Assembly (NCBI GenBank): GCA_023266635.1
Contig: JAHFPU010000222.1
Coordinates: 1-42,641 of the forward strand
Source: Sphingobium sp.
GTDB lineage: Bacteria; Pseudomonadota; Alphaproteobacteria; Sphingomonadales; Sphingomonadaceae
Length of the DNA stretch: 42,641 nt
Reading direction: 5' to 3'
The translations under genes were made by a program, and so were the position numbers. How positions within the stretch are numbered: the stretch's first letter is position 1; each line of letters opens with the position of its first letter. The notes under the pieces are model-generated. The model did no database searches. It saw nothing but the letters and a program-made list of their open reading frames with translations, and had not been told where the DNA came from. Of the stretch, positions 26,808 through 35,879 are shown piece after piece.

Positions 26808-29393
26808 CTACTCGGCCGACTCTCCGGCAGAGAAGAGCAAGTCGTCCATCGCCCGCGCCACATTTTCCAGCGTGTAAGGTTTCTGCACCACCGGTCTGCC
26901 GCGATGCTCCATCGGCAACTGGGCCTGTTCGCCATAACCCGTTGCAAACAGGAAAGGCACGCCCAGGTCCATCAGGCGATCGGCAATGGCGAAGCTGGTC
27001 CTGTCCCCCAGGTTGATGTCAAGCATAGCGACCGAGGGCTGATGCGCATCGATCGAATCCAGCGCTGCTTCGACCGTTGCCGCCGTCGATACGGTATCCG
27101 CTCCCAGCCGACTGACAATATCCTCCGCATCGAGTGCGATGATCAGGCTGTCCTCCACAAGCAACAGGTCCCGTCCGGCGAGCATCTTGCCCGGCGGCGT
27201 CTGCGGATGGCCCATCGAGGCGCGTGGATACTTTATTGCTGGCCCCGCAAAGGTGCGTGGTTCCGACACATGGCGAGCGGGAATGCGAAACTCCGCTTCG
27301 ACGCCGCTGGGCTTGTATTCAATGCTCGCCGATCCGCCGAGATCATAGGGTACGGACCGATCTATGATCGTCGTGCCGAAGCCCTTGCGGGTCGGGGCCT
27401 TCACTGGCGGGCCGCCGCTCTCGCACCATCGCAGAATCAGGTCGTTGGCTTCATTGCGCTGCCAGCTGATCGTCACCTGCCCGTTTGGCACTGAAAGGCT
27501 GCCATATTTGGTCGAATTGGTGACCAGTTCATGCACCACCAGGGCCATGGTCGAATAAGCCTGCGGGTTGAGCAGGATGGGTACGCCCTCGGAAATCACG
27601 CGTTCGCGCTCGTCGACAAACGCCGCCGCCTCGGCATCGATCAGGGCCTGCATCGGTGCGGGTCCCCAATGATCGTCGGTGATCTGGTTGTGCGCCCGCG
27701 CCAGGGCATGAATACGCCCGTCGACCAGCTTCACGAAGTCCTTCACCACCGCTTCGGATGGTTGCGATTGCCGGATGAGACCCCGGATCACGCCCAGAAT
27801 GTTACGCACGCGGTGATTAAGTTCGGCGATCAGCAATTCCTGCCGCGCGCTTGCCTGTTGCCGCTCGGCGGACGCCTCATCGGCCAGGCGCAGAACCACC
27901 TCGATCAGCGTGGCGCGCAGCGTTTCGGCGACACGCAACTCCGAATCCGTGAAGGGCTTGGAATGACCTTCGACAAGTTGCTTCCATTCCGCAAAACTCT
28001 CTCGCGGCGTCAGGCGCGGCCCATTGGGCCCATAGGCTATCGGCTTGTGCGGGTCTCCCGCCCAGCGGACCGACCGCACCAGTTCCGATCGGAACAGCAC
28101 GACATAGTCGCGCGGCGATCGGGAAATCGGGATGGCCAGCATCCCGGCGACCGCAGACGCAAAGCTCTCCGCGCCGGGCACCAGCGACGCGATATGATCA
28201 GTCGCGAAGACCTTGCCCGCGGCCGTACTGTTCAGCGCGCGGACGATTTTGCGGAAATCATCGATCGACGGTGTGGTGCCGGAAAAGGCGAAGTTGCCGG
28301 CGATCCACACGCCCACGCCATCGGCGCTGATGGCGTTGGTCAATATATCGCCGAGCCAGTCGGGATCCTTGAGCAGCGTCTCGTCGGACGCAACCGCACC
28401 CAGCAGCTGGTCGGAAATATCGCGCGCGCGCCGCTCGAAATTGACGGTTTCCTCGCGCTCACGGCTCTCCAGCCGCATCGAGAACATCTGCGCAAACAAT
28501 TCGCTGACCGATCGCCGCTCGAAGGTCGGGCATCGCGCCGCATAATGGTGGCAGGCGAACAGGCCCCACAGTCGCCCCTCAACGATGATAGAGATCGACA
28601 TGGACGCGCCGACGCCCATATTCTTGAGATATTCGATGTGGATCGGCGACACCGACCGCAGCACCGACAGCGACAGGTCCAGCGGCTGGCCCGCCGCGTC
28701 ATATTGCGGCACGACCGGCACCGGCTCTGCATTCACATCGGTAATCATACGCAGCAGGTTGCGCCGGTACAGTTCGCGCGCCTGCGCAGGAATGTCGCTC
28801 GCGGGATAGTGCAGGCCCATAAACTTGCCGATGCCCGCCTTGCATGCTTCGGCCACGACCTCGCCCGATCCATCCGCAGCGAAGCGATACACCATCACCC
28901 GGTCGAAGCCGACCAACGCCCGCACCTGACGCGCGCCCTCCTTGAAGAAGGTGGCGAAATCCCCGCACTGATCGAGGCGCGTGATCATCGACCGCACCAT
29001 GCCGGTGGCGTCGCCATGCTCGCCCGAGGCCGGCTCCGCCTCCAGCACGACCTGCCCGCCGGAAAAATGGATCGCGATATCGAAACCCGGCGCGCCTGGC
29101 ACCAGCGTACAATCGAAAAGCCGCTCGACCGCATCCGGTCCGCGCAGCATTGCCGTGCGATTGCGCAGATCATGCACGGCGCTCTGCGGCAATATTTCGG
29201 CCAGGGGCTGGCCGATCAATTCTTCTGGCGTCCGCCCGATGAAATCTGCGACGTTCGCCGAGACCCGGGCGACGATCCAGTCGGCCGTCAGCGCAAACAG
29301 GAAACCGATGGGCTGGATGCCGCCCAAGATGTGAATGGGTTCACGGTCGCAGTTGGTAAGATCGACCGTTGCTTCTATATCTGCCAAACTCAA
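26808..29393 (-). CDS. bphP: Bacteriophytochrome, PAS-GAF-PHY with HWE-type histidine kinase and C-terminal receiver domain
   Basis: TNCDREPIHI (N-terminal Cys), GLHYPASDIPAQARELYRRN, PRESF tongue motif, ELNHRVRNILGVIRGLIRQ, WCESGGPPV, receiver VAMLDINLGD...VQKPYT. Confidence 0.94.
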   Translation of the reverse strand: MSLADIEATVDLTNCDREPIHILGGIQPIGFLFALTADWIVARVSANVADFIGRTPEELIGQPLAEILPQSAVHDLRNRTAMLRGPDAVERLFDCTLVPGAPGFDIAIHFSGGQVVLEAEPASGEHGDATGMVRSMITRLDQCGDFATFFKEGARQVRALVGFDRVMVYRFAADGSGEVVAEACKAGIGKFMGLHYPASDIPAQARELYRRNLLRMITDVNAEPVPVVPQYDAAGQPLDLSLSVLRSVSPIHIEYLKNMGVGASMSISIIVEGRLWGLFACHHYAARCPTFERRSVSELFAQMFSMRLESREREETVNFERRARDISDQLLGAVASDETLLKDPDWLGDILTNAISADGVGVWIAGNFAFSGTTPSIDDFRKIVRALNSTAAGKVFATDHIASLVPGAESFASAVAGMLAIPISRSPRDYVVLFRSELVRSVRWAGDPHKPIAYGPNGPRLTPRESFAEWKQLVEGHSKPFTDSELRVAETLRATLIEVVLRLADEASAERQQASARQELLIAELNHRVRNILGVIRGLIRQSQPSEAVVKDFVKLVDGRIHALARAHNQITDDHWGPAPMQALIDAEAAAFVDERERVISEGVPILLNPQAYSTMALVVHELVTNSTKYGSLSVPNGQVTISWQRNEANDLILRWCESGGPPVKAPTRKGFGTTIIDRSVPYDLGGSASIEYKPSGVEAEFRIPARHVSEPRTFAGPAIKYPRASMGHPQTPPGKMLAGRDLLLVEDSLIIALDAEDIVSRLGADTVSTAATVEAALDSIDAHQPSVAMLDINLGDRTSFAIADRLMDLGVPFLFATGYGEQAQLPMEHRGRPVVQKPYTLENVARAMDDLLFSAGESAE

Positions 29394-29929
29394 TCTGCCT
29401 TGATTTTCGCGTGACCACTCCGCTCGAAGACACCGAAGACATTTCGGGCGGCGGCGACGGCATCGCCGATTTCCTCTTCGGTTCGCAACCGGTCGTCAAG
29501 TAACTGGATCAAGGTCCGCCAGGCTCCCGCAGACCCGCTGGTAAGGAAATGCTTCGGAAAATCGGAGGGGACGGAGCGTGCGAGCATCGCCCCGCCCAAC
29601 CGCGATCCTTCAAGGACATAGATGCCGCCAAGCACGGCGGCGGGACTTGTAAAACGGGGACCGGCCTCATGCTCCGGCGTGCCGAGGCCAAGCGCCGCAA
29701 GGTCCGACCGCAGAGCATCCGAGCGCTTGCGCGCCGCCCAGTCCGGCAAAACCTCCCCGGCTCCGGCTTCGTCAAGCGCCGCCTCGCAAGGAAGGAAAGC
29801 GTTCGCCTGCGCCAGCAGAAACCGTCCATAGTCGGCCCGATCACTCAGTCGAAGGTCGGAAAAAAGCGCATCCACACGGTCGTGATTATCGCGTGTTTCC
29901 TGTCGTAAAATGGAACGAGCCGTCACCAT
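29390..29929 (-). CDS. bphO: Biliverdin-producing heme oxygenase
   Basis: ILRQETRDNHDRVDALFSDL (candidate proximal His), GGIYVLEGSRLGGAML; ATGA overlap with the phytochrome gene. Confidence 0.9.
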   Translation of the reverse strand: MVTARSILRQETRDNHDRVDALFSDLRLSDRADYGRFLLAQANAFLPCEAALDEAGAGEVLPDWAARKRSDALRSDLAALGLGTPEHEAGPRFTSPAAVLGGIYVLEGSRLGGAMLARSVPSDFPKHFLTSGSAGAWRTLIQLLDDRLRTEEEIGDAVAAARNVFGVFERSGHAKIKAD

Positions 29930-30175
29930 AAACCCTGCATTGGATTGAAGACGCCCGATTGCGCTCCAACGGCGGGATTGTCGACAGATTATCTTTCGTC
30001 CGCCACCCAACACCCGCCAAAGGACAAAAATCGACAAACGCTGCAAATGTTCCCGGAACGCAACAAAGCTCTTCCCCTCCTTTTCCTCTTGGCTGAACAA
30101 TGGCTGCACAGGCGGTTCAGCGACGTGCCATCTGCGTTCAGCAATGTGTCCTTACCGACAGTGAGGAGACTGGAG

Positions 30176-30544
30176 ATGACGACGAAATTCTGGAAGTTGG
30201 CGATGGCGGCCGGTGCGGCTGCCGCAACCCTGATGCCTCTGGCAGCGCAGGCCCATGGCGACGGCCGCCACCGGGGATGGAACGACCGCGGCGGATATCA
30301 TGAACGCGGATATGATCGCGGCTATCGCCCAAGCGCCTATCGGGGCGGCTATGACGACCGGCGTTCCTATCGTGGTCGGGGATGCAAGACTAGCGGCACG
30401 ACCGGCCTCGTCCTTGGCGGCGTAGCGGGTGCCCTTTTGGGCCGCAGCGTCGATCGCTATGGTGACCGTGCCCCCGGCACCATCATCGGCGCAGGCGCAG
30501 GCGCGCTCTTGGGCCGGGAAATCGACAGCAAACGGCGTTGCTGA
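30176..30544 (+). CDS. Secreted glycine-zipper 2TM domain protein
   Basis: Signal peptide MTTKFWKLAMAAGAAAATLMPLAAQA, Arg/Tyr/Gly-rich middle, GLVLGGVAGALLGRSVD...GTIIGAGAGALLGREID. Confidence 0.85.
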   Translation: MTTKFWKLAMAAGAAAATLMPLAAQAHGDGRHRGWNDRGGYHERGYDRGYRPSAYRGGYDDRRSYRGRGCKTSGTTGLVLGGVAGALLGRSVDRYGDRAPGTIIGAGAGALLGREIDSKRRC

Positions 30545-30815
30545 TCTCATTTGCGGGCGGTGCATGCCGCCCGCACCAACCTGACAGAAGCATACCTATT
30601 TCTTTTCCGAGTGCCGGTGCGGACAGGTGGGGGATATGCCCGCCTCGCACCGCCGCCGGTCCTTCTTTCAATGAACATCAAATATAGGCGCGCGGCCATA
30701 GCCGAAGGAGAGGTTGATGATCCGCATCACAGGCGACGGGATTAACGGCCATACCGCCCCGGCAGAATCCCCTACCCGATAAGACCACCTTCCCTTTTTC
30801 TGTCAGGAGCATCCC

Positions 30816-31115
30816 ATGCTGATCATCGCAGGCCATATTCGCACTGACCCCTCGCTCGTGGAATCCCTCGCCGCCGATCTTCGGGCGGGCCGGGAGCGCA
30901 CACGCGCGGAAGATGGCTGCCTTGCCTATAATTTCGCGCTGGATGAGGCGAATGAAGGCAGCGTGCTCGTCTATGAGCGCTGGCGAGATCAGACCTCGCT
31001 GGACGTGCATCTGGCGACACCGGAAGTGGCCGAACTGATGGGCGGCTGGGTCGAGAAGATCGAGATCGCCGTCAAGATCTATGACGTCTCGGCCGAACGC
31101 GACATGGGCGTCTGA
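30816..31115 (+). CDS. ABM-type (putative quinol/antibiotic biosynthesis) monooxygenase
   Basis: MLIIAGHIRTDPSLVESLAADLRAG...EDGCLAYNFALDEANEGSVLVYERWRDQTSLDVHLATPEV. Confidence 0.88.
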   Translation: MLIIAGHIRTDPSLVESLAADLRAGRERTRAEDGCLAYNFALDEANEGSVLVYERWRDQTSLDVHLATPEVAELMGGWVEKIEIAVKIYDVSAERDMGV

Positions 31116-31329
31116 GACCCTATCCTTCTTAGTGCAGGCTGGGCTGCTGGCGATCGCTCTCGCGGGTTCGCCTTCCCTTGCGCTGACCATCTCGCGCGCA
31201 GCGCTATCCGTGCTGTGTCGCACACCTGAATAGCGCGCAGCGCGCATACCATCTTCGCAGTTGCACCGGGCCTAACGCCAGCCCGTCATAGTTAATGATC
31301 CGCATTCTCGACAGTCAGTCCAAAATGGC

Positions 31330-31360
31330 GGGATTCTGTGCATTTTCGGTACAGAATCCC
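31330..31360. promoter_or_regulatory. Perfect 10-bp inverted repeat upstream of the acyltransferase gene
   Basis: gggattctgt (31330-31339) / acagaatccc (31351-31360), 11-nt spacer, no trailing T-run. Confidence 0.6.
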
Positions 31361-31455
31361 ACTCTGGATTAACAATTCGTCACTTTTCACGACGCCGCGA
31401 AAAGCAGATTATTCGACTCGAAAAGGTCGTGGATTTTGCACTTGCGGGGGTGTCG

Positions 31456-32664
31456 ATGAAACTGGGGGTTTTCGAGGCGCAAAGCCTGGATCAGGTCATG
31501 GCCGCCCGGAAAGGGCATACGACGGGTTTTGATTATCTGCGTATAGGTCTGTCACTGGCGGTTCTGTTCGTGCACTGCCTTTGGATATCCGACGTCGCCG
31601 GCTGGCAATGGTTGTGGTCGTCATGGACCGGGCCGGTCGAACGGTCGATCCTGCCCGCCTTCTTCATCCTCTCCGGCTATCTCGTCGTCGGCAGCCTGTT
31701 TCGTAACAGCATGCCCCAATTCGTCGCCCTGCGCGTCGTCCGGCTGGTGCCGGCGCTTGCGGTGGAGATCGTCCTGACGGCCCTGGGCTTGGGCCTCGTC
31801 TTTACGACCCTTTCGACCAGCGACTATCTGCGCTCACCGGAATTTCACGCCTATTTCCTGAACATCATAGGCTATATCCATTACACGCTTCCCGGCGTGT
31901 TCGGCGGACAGCAACTCAATGTCCAGCTTTGGACGATTCCCTATGAGCTCGAATGTTATGTGCTGATTGTTACCCTGGCGTTGCTTGGCCTTGTCCAGCG
32001 CCGGAAGCTGCTCCTTTCGTTGCTGATATTCGGCGCGGTGGCTGGCGCCGCACTCTCGTACCGCAACGGCTGGCCGACGCTGCAATCGGTGGTCTCAGGC
32101 CGCGTGCTGGTGCTGGGTTTCCTCGCCGGCATGACCATCTACCAGTTCAGGGGCCGCATCCCCTACAACAAATATGTGTTCCTTGCGTCTTGTGCAGCAA
32201 CCTACATGCTGTTCGCTATCCCCCACATGAATTTCCTGGGTGTGATCCCGCTGGCTTACGCCACCGTCTATTTCGGCACGCTCAAACTGCCGAAGGTGCC
32301 GTTCGGCGCCCTTTCCTACGGCGTCTATCTGTTCCATTTCCCGATCGCGTTCACCCTGTACCAGGTATCGGGAGGCGCGCTTGCCTGGTGGGAACTGACC
32401 CCGCTGGTGATCGCGATCACGGGTCTGTTTGCAATGGGGTCATGGACGCTGATCGAGCATCCGACGCTCAAGCGCAAAAAGCAGGTTCTTGCATTCGTCG
32501 ACCGCGCCATGGCTACCCTCATGCCGCGTAACCGGAAAGCCCGACAGGCCCCTCTTTCACCATCCAACGCGCGCTGGGTCGCAGTAATGGCCGCCCCCGC
32601 CAAGGCCGCCAACGATGCCGAAAGTCCGGCTCTGCACCTGGTGGACACGGCCGACATCGCCTGA
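31456..32664 (+). CDS. Acyltransferase family 3 (OafA/YrhL-like) membrane protein
   Basis: GFDYLRIGLSLAVLFVHCLWI, FILSGYLVVGSLFRNSMPQFVALRVVRLVPAL, QLWTIPYELECYVL. Start could be ATG 31456 or GTG 31429. Confidence 0.88.
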   Translation: MKLGVFEAQSLDQVMAARKGHTTGFDYLRIGLSLAVLFVHCLWISDVAGWQWLWSSWTGPVERSILPAFFILSGYLVVGSLFRNSMPQFVALRVVRLVPALAVEIVLTALGLGLVFTTLSTSDYLRSPEFHAYFLNIIGYIHYTLPGVFGGQQLNVQLWTIPYELECYVLIVTLALLGLVQRRKLLLSLLIFGAVAGAALSYRNGWPTLQSVVSGRVLVLGFLAGMTIYQFRGRIPYNKYVFLASCAATYMLFAIPHMNFLGVIPLAYATVYFGTLKLPKVPFGALSYGVYLFHFPIAFTLYQVSGGALAWWELTPLVIAITGLFAMGSWTLIEHPTLKRKKQVLAFVDRAMATLMPRNRKARQAPLSPSNARWVAVMAAPAKAANDAESPALHLVDTADIA

Positions 32665-32679
32665 CGGTATGCGTAACCC

Positions 32680-32755
32680 GTCATCCCAGCGAAGGCTGGG
32701 ATCTCAGGCCCAACGGCGCATCATCTCCTGAGATGCCAGCCTTCGCTGGCATGAC
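32680..32755. repeat. Inverted REP-like repeat pair (possible terminator)
   Basis: gtcatcccagcgaaggctgggatctca and ctgagatgccagccttcgctggcatgac in opposite orientation between convergent genes. Confidence 0.8.
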
Positions 32756-32958
32756 AACTCATGATCCTTCACCAACCTTCCGCTGTCCTACAGCCCGGTC
32801 CCGCCATACAATGCAGATCGTTCTTTCCCATCGTCAGCCAGCCCCTACGCCTTTTGCAATAGGATCATGCCGACGCAATAAAATGTCGAGTTACGCGGGA
32901 AAAGAGGGAAGCGAATGACGATGATCGGTGGCCCCAATCGGAGGCTATGCCTCCCGCC

Positions 32959-35346
32959 TCACCGCTTCGGTAGCGCATAGGCGACAACATAATCGCCCTT
33001 CGTCGTGTGCAAATGGTCGTCGCCGCCCGACACCATCACCAGGAATTGCCGCCCACTCGCCGCCGACAGGTAGGTCATCGGGATGGCGCTGCCGCCGCCG
33101 GGCAACTTGGCTTTCCACACTTCCTTGCCGGTCGCCGTCTCATAGGCGCGCAGATAGCGGTCCTGCGCCGCCGCGATGAAGGCGACGCCGCCCCGGCTCA
33201 CCGACGATCCCCCCTGGCTGAACGTGCCCAGCGTCACGGGCAGGTGCGAGCGCACCCGCAACGGGCCGATCTCCTCGGCATTGCCGAACGGTTTGCTCCA
33301 GATCAGCTTGCCCGACACCAGATCGATCGCGCTGACCCGGCCATAGGGCGGCTTGGTGCAAGGAACGCCCAGCGGCGACATGAACATGCTGGTCAGCACG
33401 CCATAGGGCGTATTGCCCTGCGGCGCCTTTTCGCTGATCTCGATCTGACCAGCATTCTTCGCGGTGAAGGGCTTAAGGCCGATCCTGTCTGCCTGATCCC
33501 TTTTGATCAGCTTCGTGTAGACCGGCATATAGTTGGAATTGACGACGGCGATATGCCGCTCGGGATCGACCGACAGGCTGCCCCAGTCGATACCGCCCAT
33601 ATTGCCCGGATATTCCAGCGCCAGGGAGAGGCCCGGCGGCGTCATCGGCCCCTCATAACGCGCCTTGCGGAACCATATCCGGCAGAGCATCTGGTCGATC
33701 GGCGTGATTCCCCACATGTCCTGCTCGACCAAATTGGCGCCGCGCAGCGACGGCATGCCGGTGGAGAAGGGCTGCGTGGGCGAGAGGCGGTCGTCAGGCA
33801 CCAGCCCCGCCTGCGGAACCTTGCGCTCCTCAACAGCCTTGATCGGCTTGCCGGTCGCGCGGTCCAGCACGAAAATCTCGCCGCGCTTGGTCGGCTGGAT
33901 CAGGGCATGGCGGACACCGCCCGGCGTAGGCAGGTCCACCAGCGTCGGCTGTGATCCCACATCATAGTCCCACAGATCATGATGCACGGTCTGGAACGCC
34001 CAGCGCGGCTTGCCGGTAGCCGCGTCGATCGCCACCACGGAGCTGGAATAGCGATCATCGAACGCGCGCCGATGCCCGCCAAAATAATCGGGCGGGGAAT
34101 TGCCCGTCGGCACATAGACCAGCCCGAGCGCCTCATCCGCGCTCATCGGCGCCCAGGCATTGGGGGTGGACTTTGTATAAGTCTCGCCCGCTCCCGGCTC
34201 CGTCTGCCGGTCCGGCCGCCCCATGTCCCAAGCCCAGGCGAACTTGCCGGTCACCGCATCGAACGCCCGCACCACGCCGGACGGCTCACCCCAATATTGG
34301 TTGTCGGCAACCCAGCCGCCCAGCACGACCTTGCCTTTGATCATCGTCGGCGCGGATGTCGTGTAATAATAACCCGGCGTCACCTCACCCATGCCGGTCA
34401 GCAGCGATGTCTGCCCGTTCGTGCCGAAATCGCGGCAAAGCTTTCCGTCATGCGCGTCCAGCGCGATCAGTCGCGCGTCGATGGTGTTGGTGATAATCCG
34501 CTCGGCACAGGCCCCTGTCAGGCCCGGCGCCCGGTAATAGGCGACGCCCCGGCACACGCGCTGCGGCATCTTGGTCGGGTCGACATGCGCGTCGAAACGC
34601 CAGAGCTGCTTGCCGGTTTCCGCGTCGAGCGCGATCACGTCGTTGACCGTCGAGCATAGATACAGGCTTTGCCCGATCTTCAGCGGCGTCGCTTCCAGAT
34701 GCGTGCCGCTATCGCCAACCTTGTACGACCATGCCGGCTGCAGTTTGGCTGCCGTCTCCGGCGTGATCTGCCCCAGCGGGCTGAACCGCATGCCGCCGGC
34801 GTTATTGCCGAAATGCACCCATTCGCCATCGCCCGGCTGGCGGGCGATCTCTGCCTTGCCCGGCTCCGGCGCAGCGGCCATGCCGCGCTCAAAGGCAGGG
34901 TCCGCAGGAGAGGGTGGCGGCGCGAAGGCGTGCAGCGCCGTCCCCGCCCCGATCGCTATAACAAGGCCCGCAATACCCGACAGCAACGGCCGAACCACGC
35001 CGCCCGCCTGCAATATCCGGCGGATCCAGGGCAACAGCAACACGCACCCCAGCACCAGCGGCGCGACGATGCGCGGCAACAGCGCCCAACCGTCGAACCC
35101 CGCTTCCCACACCGCCCACACCAGCGTTGCCAGCAGCATCAAGCCAAACAGCGTCGCCCCCGCCCGGCGGCGCATCCACAGCAACGCGCCGCTCGCCAGA
35201 ACGGCAGCGCCGCACAGCAGATAATAGGCCGATCCGCCCAACGTCAGCAGATAAACGCCGCCACACAAGAGCGTAATCCCGATCAATAAGAGCACGGCCG
35301 CATAGGCGCGCAGTACGAAAAGCCAAAAACGGTTTGGCGCAATCAT
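32959..35346 (-). CDS. gcd: Membrane-bound PQQ-dependent glucose dehydrogenase-like
   Basis: Five N-terminal TM segments, then propeller: WVHFGNNAGGMRFSPLGQITPETAAKLQPAWSYKVGDSG, WRFDAHVDPTKMPQRVCRGVAYY, VHHDLWDYDVGSQPTLVD. Confidence 0.92.
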   Translation of the reverse strand: MIAPNRFWLFVLRAYAAVLLLIGITLLCGGVYLLTLGGSAYYLLCGAAVLASGALLWMRRRAGATLFGLMLLATLVWAVWEAGFDGWALLPRIVAPLVLGCVLLLPWIRRILQAGGVVRPLLSGIAGLVIAIGAGTALHAFAPPPSPADPAFERGMAAAPEPGKAEIARQPGDGEWVHFGNNAGGMRFSPLGQITPETAAKLQPAWSYKVGDSGTHLEATPLKIGQSLYLCSTVNDVIALDAETGKQLWRFDAHVDPTKMPQRVCRGVAYYRAPGLTGACAERIITNTIDARLIALDAHDGKLCRDFGTNGQTSLLTGMGEVTPGYYYTTSAPTMIKGKVVLGGWVADNQYWGEPSGVVRAFDAVTGKFAWAWDMGRPDRQTEPGAGETYTKSTPNAWAPMSADEALGLVYVPTGNSPPDYFGGHRRAFDDRYSSSVVAIDAATGKPRWAFQTVHHDLWDYDVGSQPTLVDLPTPGGVRHALIQPTKRGEIFVLDRATGKPIKAVEERKVPQAGLVPDDRLSPTQPFSTGMPSLRGANLVEQDMWGITPIDQMLCRIWFRKARYEGPMTPPGLSLALEYPGNMGGIDWGSLSVDPERHIAVVNSNYMPVYTKLIKRDQADRIGLKPFTAKNAGQIEISEKAPQGNTPYGVLTSMFMSPLGVPCTKPPYGRVSAIDLVSGKLIWSKPFGNAEEIGPLRVRSHLPVTLGTFSQGGSSVSRGGVAFIAAAQDRYLRAYETATGKEVWKAKLPGGGSAIPMTYLSAASGRQFLVMVSGGDDHLHTTKGDYVVAYALPKR

Positions 35347-35483
35347 CAGCTTCCCCCCGGAACGGATCAGGCGTTTGCCCGGAAGCCTGATCGGCTGCCT
35401 CTGCCCTGTCAACGGGGTGCGCGGGGCGGATTATGCCCAACAGTACGGCAATGATACAGCTTGGCATTATCTGCCCGCCACGA

Positions 35484-35879
35484 TCACTCCCTTTTCGCCT
35501 GCTCCGCGAAGCTACGCACGGTTTCGGCCAGGGTCAGCGGATCGAACGGCTTGGCTATGATGCCCAGAGCGCCGGCCTCGACAAACCGATCGATATCTTT
35601 CTGCCACGCGCTGGCGGTCACGAACACGATCGGGATATTGGCCGTCCATCCCCGTTCCCGCAGGGCCGCCATCACGTCGGTCCCGGTCATGCCGGGCATC
35701 AGCATGTCGATCAACGCAAGGTCCGGAATCCATGCACCCTGCTGCAGCATTTCCAATACATCCTGCCCAGAACTTGCAAGGCGGACCTCGATGGCGGGGT
35801 CGAGCGCGAACGCTATCTCGACAATCGTCCGGATGTCCGGCTCATCATCGACATAGAGAATCTTCAACTTCTCAGCCAT
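35484..35879 (-). CDS. Single-domain response regulator (CheY-like)
   Basis: KILYVDDEPDIRTIVEIAF, DLALIDMLMPGMTGTDVM, VTASA, IAKPFDP. Confidence 0.92.
   Translation of the reverse strand: MAEKLKILYVDDEPDIRTIVEIAFALDPAIEVRLASSGQDVLEMLQQGAWIPDLALIDMLMPGMTGTDVMAALRERGWTANIPIVFVTASAWQKDIDRFVEAGALGIIAKPFDPLTLAETVRSFAEQAKRE

Noticed and set aside
31201-31236. Imperfect nested hairpin gcgctat...tgtg-tcg-caca...atagcgc after the ABM monooxygenase gene
   Set aside because: Weak interrupted stem, ~85 nt from the gene end and no U-tract; too little support to call.
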